NCBI GenBank assembly: GCA_024236415.1
Contig: JACKKN010000016.1
Location: forward strand, 57,379 to 121,378
Source: Hyphomicrobiales bacterium
Lineage (GTDB): Bacteria > Pseudomonadota > Alphaproteobacteria > Rhodospirillales > JACKKN01
DNA: 64,000 nucleotides
Reading direction: 5' to 3'
A program made the translations under genes and the position numbers. Positions 42,140-50,868 of the stretch are shown here, piece by piece. Below the pieces are notes generated by a model, which was given only the letters and a program-made list of their open reading frames with translations, searched no databases and was not told the DNA's origin. The number at the start of each line of letters is the position of its first letter. Position 1 is the first letter of the stretch.

Positions 42140-43405
42140 TCAGTCGAGCACCAGGGAGAACAGGCCGTCGGCCAGCTTGGGGTCGAACCAGGTGGACTTG
42201 GGCGGCATCACCTCGCCGGCGTCGGCCACGGCCATCAGGTCCTCGAGCGACGTGGGATAGAGCGCGAAGGCCACCGCCCACTGGCCGCTGTCGACCCGGT
42301 TCTCCAGCGCCGCCAGGCCGCGGGTGCCGCCGACGAAGTCGATGCGCGGGTCGGTGCGCGGGTCGCCCACCCCCAGGATCGGGGTCAGCAGGCGGTCGCT
42401 GAGCAGGCTGATGTCGAGCCGCCCCACCGGGTCCGCCGGCAGGGACGCCCGGGGCGCCAGGCAGTACCACTTGCCGGCCAGGTACATGCCGAAGGCGTGC
42501 GGTTCCTGGGGCCGGGCCGGACCCGCCGACTCGGTGATGGCGAAGACCTCGGACACCCGGGCCAGGAACGAGCCCCGGGTCAGGCCGTTCAGGTCGCGCA
42601 CCACCCGGTTGTAGTCCAGGATGCGCACCTCGTCGTCGGGGAAGGAGACCACCAGGAAGCGGTCGTGGGAGGCTTCCCCGTCCCCGTCTCCGCCCCTGTC
42701 CCCACCCCGGGCACCGGCCTCCTCGCGGCGGGCGGCGGCGACCCGGGCGGCGGCGGCCGAGCGGTGGTGGCCGTCGGCGATGTAGAGCGCGTCCATGCCC
42801 TGGAAGGCGGCGGCCAGGCGGTCGATCAGGGCCGCGTCCTCGACCACCCAGACGGCGTGGCGCACGCCGTCGTCGGCGGTCACGTCGGCGGCCGGCTCGC
42901 CGGCGGTGGCGGCGGCGATCACGGCGGCCACCTCGGGATCGGCGCGGTGGGTGACGAACACCGGGCCGGTCTGGGCGTTGGTGGCGTCGATCTGGCGCAC
43001 CCGGTCGTCCTCCTTCACCGGCTTGGTGAACTCGTGGCGGCGGATGCGGTTGCGCGCGTACTCGGCCACCGAGGCGGCGCCGACGATGCCGGTCTGCACG
43101 TGGCCGTTGCGGGCGACGCGGTAGACGTAGAAGCGCGGCGCCGGGTCGCGCACCAGCACCCCCTCGGCGACCATGCGGTTCAGGTTCTCGGCCGCCTTGG
43201 CGTAGACCTGGGGCGCGTAGTGGTCGATCCCCGGCTCCAGGTCGATCTCGGCCATGGACACGTGCAGGAAGCTCCACGGGCGGCCGTGGGCACGCGCCCG
43301 CGCCTCCTCGCTGGACAGCACGTCGTAGGGCGGCGCCACCACGTCGGCGGCCCGGCCGGGGGCCGGCCGCAGGGCGGCGAAGGGCTTGAGAATGGGGGCG
43401 GACAC
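42140..43405 (-). CDS. DUF1015 (ParB-like, GHHR motif) family protein
   Basis: A 421-residue DUF1015 protein. It starts SAPILKPFAALRPAPGRAADVVAPPYDVLSSEEAR and carries the family hallmark YIADGHHRSAAAARVAAARREE near residues 208-229, plus EFTKPVKEDDR and DPRIDFVGG near the end. DUF1015 members share the ParB/serine-kinase (SerK-like) fold, and some relatives use nucleotides; no function is established for this one. GTG start 43405 follows GAGGAATCTCCC. It lies 53 bp upstream of the nitrile hydratase genes and 116 bp after trpB2 on the same strand. Confidence 0.85.
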   Translation of the reverse strand: MSAPILKPFAALRPAPGRAADVVAPPYDVLSSEEARARAHGRPWSFLHVSMAEIDLEPGIDHYAPQVYAKAAENLNRMVAEGVLVRDPAPRFYVYRVARNGHVQTGIVGAASVAEYARNRIRRHEFTKPVKEDDRVRQIDATNAQTGPVFVTHRADPEVAAVIAAATAGEPAADVTADDGVRHAVWVVEDAALIDRLAAAFQGMDALYIADGHHRSAAAARVAAARREEAGARGGDRGGDGDGEASHDRFLVVSFPDDEVRILDYNRVVRDLNGLTRGSFLARVSEVFAITESAGPARPQEPHAFGMYLAGKWYCLAPRASLPADPVGRLDISLLSDRLLTPILGVGDPRTDPRIDFVGGTRGLAALENRVDSGQWAVAFALYPTSLEDLMAVADAGEVMPPKSTWFDPKLADGLFSLVLD

Positions 43406-43521
43406 GGGAGATTCCTCGGTGGTGGTCAGGATGCCGCCGGTGGCCCGGAACGGCAAGCGGGCGCGGAGCGGAAACTCCACGCCCGCCCGGTGCGTGTCAA
43501 GTGCCGGGGCCCGGCGGGCGC

Positions 43522-44889
43522 CTATTCGGCCGCCACCCCGGGCAGCTGGCTGAGGGCCTTGTCCAGGTCGGCCTGGTTGTGGGCGTGGTCCTCCAGCTTG
43601 CCGGCGAAGTAGTCGGTGTAGGCCTGCATGTCGAAGTGGCCGTGGCCCGACAGGTTGAACAGGATCGTCTTGCCCACCCCCTCGGCCTTGCACTTCAGGG
43701 CCTCGTCGATGGCCTGCTTGACGGCGTGGGTGGACTCGGGGGCCGGGATGATGCCCTCGTTGCGGGCGAACTTGATCCCGGCCTCGAAGCAGCCGGTCTG
43801 GTGCTGGGCGCTGGCCTCGATCAGGCCCAGCTCCAGCAGGTGGCTGACGATGGGCGACATGCCGTGGTAGCGCAGGCCGCCGGCGTGGATGCCGTCGGGC
43901 ACGAAGGTCGAGCCCAGGGTGTGCATCTTGACCAGGGGCGTCAGGTGCGCGGTGTCGCCGAAGTCGTAGGCGAAGGTGCCCATGGTCAGGGTCGGGCAGG
44001 CCGCCGGCTCGACGGCGATGATGCGCATGTTGCCGCCCTGGCGCAGCTGGCGGCCGATGAACGGGAAGGTCAGGCCGGCGAAGTTGCTGCCGCCACCGGC
44101 GCAGCCGATGATGATGTCGGGCTGGTCGCCGGCCATCTCCATCTGCTCCAGGGCCTCGATGCCGATCACCGTCTGGTGCATCAGCACGTGGTTCAGCACG
44201 CTGCCCAGGCTGTACTTGGTGTCGTCGTTCTTGGCCGCCACCTCGACCGCCTCGGAGATGGCGATGCCCAGGCTGCCGTTGGAGTCCGGATGCTCGGCCA
44301 GGATGGCGCGGCCCGACTCCGTCTCGTCGCTGGGGCTGGCCACGCAGCGGGCGCCGTAGGCCTCCATCAGCGCCCGGCGGTAGGGCTTCTGGTTGTAGCT
44401 GATCTTGACCATGTAGACCTCGACCGGCAGTCCGAACAGGGAACCGGCGAAGGCCAGGGACGAGCCCCACTGGCCGGCGCCGGTCTCGGTCGACAGGCGC
44501 TTGGTGCCTTCCTCCTTGTTGTAGAAGGCCTGGGCCACGGCGGTGTTGGGCTTGTGGCTGCCCGACGGGCTGACACCCTCGTACTTGTAGTAGATCTTGG
44601 CCGGGGTATCGAGGGCCTTCTCCAGCCGCCGGGCGCGGTACAGGGGCGACGGCCGCCACAGCTTGTAGACGTCGCGCACGGGCTCGGGGATCTCGATCTC
44701 GCGCTCGGTGCTGACCTCCTGGCCGATCAGGGCCATGGGGAACAGGGGCGCCAGGTCGTCGGGCCCGATGGGCTGCCCGGTGCCCGGGTGCAGCACCGGC
44801 GCCAGGGGCTTGGGCAGGTCGGCGGCGATGTTGTACCAGGCCTTCGGGATCCGTTCCTCGGGCAGCAGATATTTGATCGTGTCACTCAT
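43522..44889 (-). CDS. trpB2: TrpB2 (tryptophan synthase beta-like PLP enzyme)
   Basis: A 455-residue PLP-dependent TrpB of the TrpB2 branch (longer N-terminus, about 450 residues). PLP Lys is K113 in SPSGSHKPNTAVAQAFYN; substrate-side Glu is in STETGAGQWGSSLAF; phosphate cup GCAGGGSNFAGLTFPFIG near 260; C-terminal FNLSGHGHFDMQAYTDY. TrpB2 condenses indole with serine or O-phosphoserine and is found apart from trpA. The window shows no trpA or other trp genes beside it, fitting an indole-salvage or accessory role. Confidence 0.92.
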   Translation of the reverse strand: MSDTIKYLLPEERIPKAWYNIAADLPKPLAPVLHPGTGQPIGPDDLAPLFPMALIGQEVSTEREIEIPEPVRDVYKLWRPSPLYRARRLEKALDTPAKIYYKYEGVSPSGSHKPNTAVAQAFYNKEEGTKRLSTETGAGQWGSSLAFAGSLFGLPVEVYMVKISYNQKPYRRALMEAYGARCVASPSDETESGRAILAEHPDSNGSLGIAISEAVEVAAKNDDTKYSLGSVLNHVLMHQTVIGIEALEQMEMAGDQPDIIIGCAGGGSNFAGLTFPFIGRQLRQGGNMRIIAVEPAACPTLTMGTFAYDFGDTAHLTPLVKMHTLGSTFVPDGIHAGGLRYHGMSPIVSHLLELGLIEASAQHQTGCFEAGIKFARNEGIIPAPESTHAVKQAIDEALKCKAEGVGKTILFNLSGHGHFDMQAYTDYFAGKLEDHAHNQADLDKALSQLPGVAAE

Positions 44890-45015
44890 GGGAACAACCC
44901 TCCCCTGTCTGGCCGGTGGCGGCGCCTGTCGCGCCTGGTGTGTTGGCGGTTTGCTTGCGCCATTAGTAAACCCTCGACGGTGGGATTTCCAGACCTTCGG
45001 ACGCCCGCCACGGGC

Positions 45016-45051
45016 AAAAAAAGGGGGCGCCCCGGCGGCCGGGGCGCCCCC
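45016..45051 (-). terminator. Rho-independent terminator of degP
   Basis: A 13-bp perfect stem GGGGGCGCCCCGG / CCGGGGCGCCCCC (45023-45035 and 45039-45051), 3-nt loop, followed on the minus strand by seven T (45022-45016). Confidence 0.9.
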
Positions 45052-45076
45052 CTTCTCAGGGGTACGGGACGGGCGG

Positions 45077-46579
45077 CTAGCTGCCGTCGATGCGCAGGGC
45101 CACGAAGCGCAGCCCGGCCTGGGTTTCCAGCAGGAACAGCACCGACTTGCGGCCGGCGGCGCGGGCCTGGTCGACCTTGTCGATGACGTCCGTGGGGCTG
45201 GCCACCTCCTCCTGGCTGACCTCGACGATCAGGTCGCCGGGGCGGATGCCCTTCTCGGCCGCGGGGCTGTCGTCGGCGACCGAGGTCACCACCACGCCCT
45301 TGGCGTCGTCGGACAGCTTGAAGCGGGTCCGCAGCTCGTCGCTGACCGGCGCCAGGGTCAGGCCCAGGGACCGCAGGGCCTTCTCGCTTTCCCGCGACTT
45401 GCCGCCCTGGGGCGAGGTTGCCTCGGCGGCGGCCTTCTCCTCCTCCTGCAGGCGGCCGACGGTGACCGACAGCACGATCTTCTTGTTGCTGCGCCAGATC
45501 TCCACCGGCACCGGCCTGCCGACCTCGGTCTCGGCGACGATGCGCGGCAGCTTGCGCATCTCGGGCACCTCCTTGCCGTCGAACTTGAGGATCACGTCGC
45601 CGGGCTCGATCTTGGCCTCGGCGGCCGGGCCGTCGGCGATGACGCTGGCCACCAGGGCACCCTTGGCCTCCTTCAGGCCCAGGCTCTCGGCGATTTCGTC
45701 GGTGACCGCCTGGATGTGCACGCCCAGCCAGCCGCGGCGCACCTCGCCGTTCTTGATCAGCTGGCTGATCACCGGCGCGGCGGTCGAGCTGGGAATGGCG
45801 AAGCCGATCCCCACGCTGCCGCCCGAGGGCGAGAAGATGGCGGTGTTGATGCCGATCACCTGGCCGTCCAGGTTGAACATGGGACCGCCCGAGTTGCCGC
45901 GGTTGATGGAGGCGTCGGTCTGCAGGTAGTCGTCATAGGGGCCCGAGTTGATGTCGCGGCCGCGGGCCGAGATGATGCCCGCCGTCACGGTGCCGCCCAG
46001 GCCGAACGGGTTGCCGATGGCCACCACCCAGTCGCCGACCCGGCTGGCGTCCGAGTCGCCGAAGGACACGGCCTTCAACTCGCCCTCGGGCTTGACCTTC
46101 AGCACCGCCAGATCGGTCTTGGTGTCGCGGCCGACCAGCTCGGCGTCCAGGCGGGTGTTGTCGTGCAGGATGACGGTGATCGCCTCGGCGCCCTCGATCA
46201 CGTGGTTGTTGGTGACGATGTAGCCGGCGGAGTCGATGATGAAGCCAGACCCCAGGGAGGTGGCCTTGCGCTGGCGCTGCTGCGGCCGGTTGCGGTCGAA
46301 GAACTCCTTGAAGAACTCCTCGAACGGCGACCCCGGCGGCAACTGCGGAATCTGCGGCGCGGCGCGGCCCTCGACCGTCTGCGTCGTCGACACGTTGACC
46401 ACCGACGGCAGCAGTTTCTCGGCCAGATCGGCGAAGCTTTCGGGCGCGGTGCGCGCGTGGGCCATCCCCGAGGCCACCATGGACAGCACGAAGGCCACCA
46501 GCACGGTCAGGTTGGCGGCGGTCCGCGCCTGGAACCGGTTGCCCGTTGCCCGGGCCGGGATCAAGCGACTGTGAATCAC
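45077..46579 (-). CDS. degP: DegP/HtrA-type Do serine protease
   Basis: A 500-residue Do-family periplasmic protease. A signal segment (~22-42, LTVLVAFVLSMVASGMAHA) precedes the trypsin fold. Catalytic triad: His126 (VTNNHVIEG), Asp156 (KTDLAVL), Ser230 (RGNSGGPMF). Two PDZ domains follow: residues ~290-380 (GWLGVHIQAV...) and ~410-500 (GLTLAPVSDELRTRFKL...). It degrades or refolds misfolded envelope proteins. GTG 46579 has GGAGA 8 nt upstream; the upstream ATG would add a 20-residue tail and is less likely. Terminator directly after. Confidence 0.93.
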   Translation of the reverse strand: MIHSRLIPARATGNRFQARTAANLTVLVAFVLSMVASGMAHARTAPESFADLAEKLLPSVVNVSTTQTVEGRAAPQIPQLPPGSPFEEFFKEFFDRNRPQQRQRKATSLGSGFIIDSAGYIVTNNHVIEGAEAITVILHDNTRLDAELVGRDTKTDLAVLKVKPEGELKAVSFGDSDASRVGDWVVAIGNPFGLGGTVTAGIISARGRDINSGPYDDYLQTDASINRGNSGGPMFNLDGQVIGINTAIFSPSGGSVGIGFAIPSSTAAPVISQLIKNGEVRRGWLGVHIQAVTDEIAESLGLKEAKGALVASVIADGPAAEAKIEPGDVILKFDGKEVPEMRKLPRIVAETEVGRPVPVEIWRSNKKIVLSVTVGRLQEEEKAAAEATSPQGGKSRESEKALRSLGLTLAPVSDELRTRFKLSDDAKGVVVTSVADDSPAAEKGIRPGDLIVEVSQEEVASPTDVIDKVDQARAAGRKSVLFLLETQAGLRFVALRIDGS

Positions 46580-46782
46580 TTTTCTGTCTCCATTGAAAGA
46601 GAAATGCCTTGCGGTATCCGGCAAGTGTCGACGCCCCACGATTTAAGTGCATTCACGGCGGAATTCAAACCGTCCGCACCTGCCGAGGGCGAAGCCGGAC
46701 CGTGGTTGTCCTGCCATATGGGGGACGAATGTGGTTGAAGTGTGGCTTTTTTCCACCGATCACGCCGACGTGAACGGGGCGC

Positions 46783-46968
46783 CTATCCGCGCACCAGCCA
46801 GACCACGCCGACCCCGACCACGGCCAGCACCAGGCCGAACCCGCGCAGCACGCCGGCCGGCTGGTTCAAGACCTGGACCAGCATGCTCTTCATGCCGTCG
46901 GGAAACAGGGCATAGATGGCGCCCTCGATGACCATGGCCAGGCCCAGCGCCGCGATCAGGTCCGTCAT
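46783..46968 (-). CDS. DUF2065 small membrane protein
   Basis: A 61-residue two-helix protein: LIAALGLAMVIEGAIYALFPDGM (residues 4-26) and VLRGFGLVLAVVGVGVVWLVRG (40-61), with the DUF2065 pattern LVIEGxxxALFP. This small gene commonly follows hflC in proteobacteria, as here. Function unknown; perhaps linked to the HflKC complex. Confidence 0.85.
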   Translation of the reverse strand: MTDLIAALGLAMVIEGAIYALFPDGMKSMLVQVLNQPAGVLRGFGLVLAVVGVGVVWLVRG

Positions 46969-47029
46969 GCCGCCTCTCCCCCCTGCGCCTGCTCATGTCC
47001 CGGGCCCTGTCCCGGGCCGCGGCCGCGGC

Positions 47030-47063
47030 AAAAAGGGGCGCGCGGCTGGCGGCCGCGCGCCCC
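47030..47063 (-). terminator. Terminator after hflC
   Basis: A 12-bp perfect stem GGGGCGCGCGGC / GCCGCGCGCCCC (47035-47046 and 47052-47063), 5-nt loop, then TTTTT on the minus strand. It separates hflKC from the DUF2065 gene, which some transcripts may still read into. Confidence 0.8.
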
Positions 47064-47101
47064 GGAAATTCCCGTCGCGTGCCCGGCGGTCGCCGGACCG
47101 G

Positions 47102-47974
47102 TCACTTGGTCAGGTCGGGCCGGGTCCCGAAGTAGCGGAAGAACTCCGAGTCCGGGCTGAGGACCATGGTCGTGCCGTCGCCGAAGGCTTCGCCGTAGGC
47201 TTCCATGGACCGGTAGAACTCGAAGAACACGGGGTCCTGCCCATAGGCCTCGCCCAGGACCCGGTTGCGCTCGCCCTCGCCCTGGCCGCGCAGGATCTGC
47301 GACTGGCGCTGGGCTTCGGCCAGGATGATGGTGCGCTCGCGGTCGGCGTTGGCCTGGATGCGCAGCTTCTCCTGCTCGCCGAAGGCGCGCAGCTTGGCGG
47401 CGTGGGCCTCGCGGTCCGACCGCATGCGGTTGTACACCGCCTGGGCCGTGGTCTCGGGCAGGTCGGTGCGGCCGATGCGCACGTCCACCACCTCGACCCC
47501 GAACTCGGGGGCCTGGTCCTTCATCTGGTTGGTGATCTTCTCCATCACCTCGGCGCGCTTCTCGGTCAGCATGTCGCCCAGCAGGATCTGGCCGATCTCG
47601 GCGCGCACCGCCGAGTTCAGGCGGTCGCCGAAGACCTGGCGGAAGTTGGCGTCGTTGCCAACCCGCTTGCGGAACTCCAGGGTGTCGACGATCCTGTAGC
47701 GGGCGAAGGCATCCACGTTGATGCGCTTCTGGTCGGACAGGATCACCTCCTGCACCGGCGGGTCCAGGTCCAGGATGCGGCGGTCGTAGTATTCCACGTT
47801 CTGGATGAACGGCACCTTGAAGCTGAGCCCGGGCTTCTTCACCTGGGCCACCGGGTTGCCGAACTGCAGGATCAGCGCCTGCTGGGTCTGGTGCACCGTG
47901 AACAGGGTGCCGAACACGACGGCGCCCAGCACGACGATCAGGACCGCCGCGATGATCAGGGTGTTGCGGTTCAT
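47102..47974 (-). CDS. hflC: HflC, SPFH-domain subunit of the HflKC FtsH modulator
   Basis: A 290-residue membrane-anchored SPFH protein. N-terminal helix ~5-23 (TLIIAAVLIVVLGAVVFGTLF), then the SPFH domain HQTQQALILQFGNPVAQVKKPGLSFKVPFIQNVEYYDRRILDL, and the coiled region RSDREAHAAKLRAFGEQEKLRIQANADRERTIILAEAQRQSQILRGQGEGERNRVL. With HflK it forms a large ring that gates FtsH proteolysis. Its start overlaps the hflK stop (ATGA). Confidence 0.94.
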   Translation of the reverse strand: MNRNTLIIAAVLIVVLGAVVFGTLFTVHQTQQALILQFGNPVAQVKKPGLSFKVPFIQNVEYYDRRILDLDPPVQEVILSDQKRINVDAFARYRIVDTLEFRKRVGNDANFRQVFGDRLNSAVRAEIGQILLGDMLTEKRAEVMEKITNQMKDQAPEFGVEVVDVRIGRTDLPETTAQAVYNRMRSDREAHAAKLRAFGEQEKLRIQANADRERTIILAEAQRQSQILRGQGEGERNRVLGEAYGQDPVFFEFYRSMEAYGEAFGDGTTMVLSPDSEFFRYFGTRPDLTK

Positions 47975-49074
47975 CGGGCACCTCCCTGGGGATGCTTCTT
48001 CAATTCGGGTAGCGGCAGATAGGGCACCACGCCGCCGCTCTCGCGGTCGATGATGACCTTGTCGGACTTGCGCAGGATCTCCTGCATGCGCTCCAGGAAC
48101 AGGCGCTTGGTGGTCACGTCCTTGGCCGCCTTGTAGGTCTCGTAGACGGACAGGAAGCGCTTGGCTTCACCCTCGGCCTCCTTGATGACCTGTTCCTTGT
48201 AGGCGGTGGCCGCCTGGATCCGCTTCTCGGCCTCGCCCTTGGCGCGGGGCACGATGTTGTTGGAATAGGCGTTGGCCTCGTTGATGGAGCGTTCCTGGTC
48301 CTGCTTGGCCCGCTGCACGTCGTTGAAGGCGTCGATCACGTCCTTGGGCGGGTCCACCTTCTGCAGCTGCACCTGGGCCACCGAGACGCCGGCGCCGTAG
48401 TCGTCCAGGATCTTCTGCAGCAGGATGCGGGTCTGGTCCTGCACCTGCTGGCGCTTCAGGGCCAGGGCCTCTTCCAGGGGGGTCTGGCCGACCACCTCGC
48501 GCATGGCGCTCTCGGCCGCCAGCTTGATGGTGTTCTGGGGATCGCGGATGTTGAACAGGAAGTCGGCGGCGTTCTTGATGCGCCACTGCACCACAAAGTC
48601 GATATCGATGATGTTCTGGTCCCCGGTCAGCATCAGGCTTTCCTGGGGCACGTCGCCCGATCCGCCGCGGCCGGTGCGGTCGGACTGGCCGCGGAAGCCC
48701 ACGGTGATGGTGTTGGTGCGCTCGACATTCGGCTTGATGACGTCGCCGATGGGCGCCGGGAACCAGTAGTTCAGGCCCGGGTTGGTGACGCTGTTGAACT
48801 TGCCGAACAGCAGCTGCACGCCCACCTCGCCCGGCTGCACGCGGTAGAAGCCGTTGGCCATCCACAGCGCGACGGCAATCAGGACGATCAGGAAGATGCC
48901 CTTGCCGGCGCCCATGCCGCCGGGCAGGAACCGCTTGAACTTGTCCTGGCTGCGCCGGATCATCTCCTCGATGTCCGGGGGCTGGGGCCGCTGCGGCCCG
49001 CCGCCGCCGCCCCAGGGTCCCTGATTTCCGCCACCGCCGCCCCAGGGGCCGCCGCCTTGTGGGTTCCACGCCAT
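47971..49074 (-). CDS. hflK: HflK, SPFH-domain subunit of the HflKC FtsH modulator
   Basis: A 367-residue protein with the usual Gly/Pro-rich cytosolic N-terminus (MAWNPQGGGPWGGGGGNQG...), a membrane helix near 62-80 (GIFLIVLIAVALWMANGFY), the SPFH domain (RVQPGEVGVQLLFGKFNSVTNPGLNYWFPAPIGDVIKPNVERTNT) and a coiled coil (ANAYSNNIVPRAKGEAEKRIQAATAYKEQVIKEAEGEAKRFL). Start ATG 49074 has AAGGGAA at good spacing; six further upstream residues are possible but lack a better site. Confidence 0.94.
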   Translation of the reverse strand: MAWNPQGGGPWGGGGGNQGPWGGGGGPQRPQPPDIEEMIRRSQDKFKRFLPGGMGAGKGIFLIVLIAVALWMANGFYRVQPGEVGVQLLFGKFNSVTNPGLNYWFPAPIGDVIKPNVERTNTITVGFRGQSDRTGRGGSGDVPQESLMLTGDQNIIDIDFVVQWRIKNAADFLFNIRDPQNTIKLAAESAMREVVGQTPLEEALALKRQQVQDQTRILLQKILDDYGAGVSVAQVQLQKVDPPKDVIDAFNDVQRAKQDQERSINEANAYSNNIVPRAKGEAEKRIQAATAYKEQVIKEAEGEAKRFLSVYETYKAAKDVTTKRLFLERMQEILRKSDKVIIDRESGGVVPYLPLPELKKHPQGGAR

Positions 49075-49242
49075 CAACAGATTCCCTTTTGGCAAAAACG
49101 CAAAGGTTAGACCTTGTATTTTGGGTTTCTAATGTTACTTCATAGCAGAGGTTGCCTTATAGGACAGCACGTCTGCCCGTGCAACGTCGCGCAGTGAATT
49201 GGTCCGCCCCGGATATCGGCGTGTTTTTCGGAGATTTCAAGC

Positions 49243-50367
49243 ATGAGCCACGTGAACAGCGAAACCATTCTCGAGGCCCTGAAGGCGGTCCAGGACCCCG
49301 ACCGCGGGCAGGACATCGTCACCCTTGGCATGGTGCAGGGCCTGGAGGTTCGCGACGGCCACGTGGCCTTCGCCGTGGTGGTCGACCCGCAGCGCGGCGC
49401 CGGCATGGAACCGGTGCGCAAGGCCGCCGAGCAGGCGGTGTACGGCATCGACGGCGTGCTGTCGGCCACCGTGGTGCTGACCGCCGAGGCCGAGCCCAAC
49501 CAGGCCCCGGCCCATGATCACGGGCACGGGCACGGGCACGGGCACGGCGCCCAGGAGGCCCTGCTGCCGGGGGTCAAGGCCATCGTCGCCGTGGCCTCGG
49601 GCAAGGGCGGCGTCGGCAAGTCCACCACCGCCGTCAACCTGGCCCTGGCGCTGAGCAGCCTGGGCCACAGCGTCGGCCTGCTGGACGCCGACATCTATGG
49701 CCCCTCCATGCCGCGCATGCTGGGCATCACCGGCGAGCCGACCTCGGCCGACGGGCGCACCCTGAACCCCATGGAAGGCCACGGCATCAAGTGCATGTCC
49801 ATGGGCTTCCTGGTCGAGGAGGAGACGCCCATGATCTGGCGCGGCCCCATGGTGCAGACGGCCCTGACCCAGTTGATGCGCGACGTGGCCTGGGGCGAGC
49901 TGGACGTGATGGTGGTCGACATGCCGCCCGGCACCGGCGACGCCCAGCTGACCATGGCGCAGCAGGTGCCGCTGACCGGCGCGGTGATCGTCTCGACCCC
50001 CCAGGACATCGCCCTGGCCGACGCCCGCAAGGGCCTGAACATGTTCCGCAAGGTGGACGTGCCGGTGTTCGGCATCGTCGAGAACATGAGCTACTTCATC
50101 TGCCCCAACTGCGGCGACCGGTCCGAGATCTTCGGCCACGGCGGCGCCCGCCAGGAGGCCGGCCTGCTGGGCATGGACTTCCTGGGCGAGCTGCCGCTGC
50201 ACATCGACATCCGCACCACGTCCGACGGCGGCAACCCGATCACGGTGTCGGATCCGGACAGCGCCCACGCCCAGGCCTACCGCGGCATCGCCCAGAAGGT
50301 ATGGGCCAAGATCGAGCAGGCCCTGGCCGCCAAGGAGGCGGCGGCGCCGCGCATCGTGGTGCACTGA
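49243..50367 (+). CDS. mrp: Mrp/ApbC-type Fe-S cluster carrier ATPase
   Basis: A 374-residue P-loop NTPase. N-terminal MIP18/DUF59 domain (residues 1-85, SETILEALKAVQDPDRGQDIVTLGMVQ), a His/Gly linker (HDHGHGHGHGHG near 88-99), deviant Walker A VASGKGGVGKSTTAVNL near 118-134, MVVDMPPGTGDAQLT, and CPNCGD near 287 (Cys pair for the bridging [4Fe-4S] cluster). It transfers Fe-S clusters to apo-proteins. The His-rich linker is encoded by GGGCAC repeats. Divergent from hflK, 168 bp apart. Confidence 0.94.
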   Translation: MSHVNSETILEALKAVQDPDRGQDIVTLGMVQGLEVRDGHVAFAVVVDPQRGAGMEPVRKAAEQAVYGIDGVLSATVVLTAEAEPNQAPAHDHGHGHGHGHGAQEALLPGVKAIVAVASGKGGVGKSTTAVNLALALSSLGHSVGLLDADIYGPSMPRMLGITGEPTSADGRTLNPMEGHGIKCMSMGFLVEEETPMIWRGPMVQTALTQLMRDVAWGELDVMVVDMPPGTGDAQLTMAQQVPLTGAVIVSTPQDIALADARKGLNMFRKVDVPVFGIVENMSYFICPNCGDRSEIFGHGGARQEAGLLGMDFLGELPLHIDIRTTSDGGNPITVSDPDSAHAQAYRGIAQKVWAKIEQALAAKEAAAPRIVVH

Positions 50368-50390
50368 CCCAGGCCAAATTTCGCCTTCGG

Positions 50391-50417
50391 AAAGGGGCCC
50401 CCGCGGGGGCCCTTTTT
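50391..50417. terminator. Bidirectional terminator between mrp and the thioesterase
   Basis: AAAGGGGCCCCCGCGGGGGCCCTTTTT: an 8-bp perfect GC stem with flanking A/T tracts on both sides, so it can end mrp on the plus strand and the thioesterase operon on the minus strand. Confidence 0.85.
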
Positions 50418-50851
50418 CATGCCGGGTCCCGGCCCACGAAGTGCGCCTCCAGGGCCGGGCGCAGGCCGTCCGGCACCGGCGCCGAGGTGCGCGCCTTGGG
50501 GTCGAAGAAGACCTCGACCGCGTCCTGGGTGGCGTGGGTCTCGCCGGTGTCCACGTGCAGCAGGCGCTGGCGGTAGGTCAGGCTCTTGGTGCCGATGCGC
50601 TCGACCCCGCTTTCGACCCGGTACAGGTCGCCCGAGCGCAGCTCGCGCACGAAGTCGGTGGTGGTGCGCGCCACCACCGTGTGGACGCCGAAGTCCTCCT
50701 CGATCCTCTGCAGGCTGAAGCCCAGCAGCGGCCAGATGTGGAACGCGGCGTCGTCGAAGATGTGGGCGTACCAGCGCACGTTCATGTGGCCGAACTGGTC
50801 GCAGTGCCAGGGGAACACGACCCCGCGGTAGGTTTCCATCCAGGCGGCCAT
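50417..50851 (-). CDS. Acyl-CoA thioesterase (hotdog 4HBT family)
   Basis: A 144-residue hotdog-fold protein: VFPWHCDQFGHMNVRWYAHIFDDAAFHIWPLLGFS with the 4HBT catalytic Asp in CDQFGHMN, then a central RTTTDFVRELRSGDLYRVESGVERIGTKSLTYRQRLLHVDTGETHATQDAVEVFF. It hydrolyses an acyl-CoA thioester; chain specificity unknown. It is downstream of folA (18 bp gap) on the minus strand. Confidence 0.85.
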   Translation of the reverse strand: MAAWMETYRGVVFPWHCDQFGHMNVRWYAHIFDDAAFHIWPLLGFSLQRIEEDFGVHTVVARTTTDFVRELRSGDLYRVESGVERIGTKSLTYRQRLLHVDTGETHATQDAVEVFFDPKARTSAPVPDGLRPALEAHFVGRDPA

Positions 50852-50868
50852 GGCGCCGTTCCTCCTTG

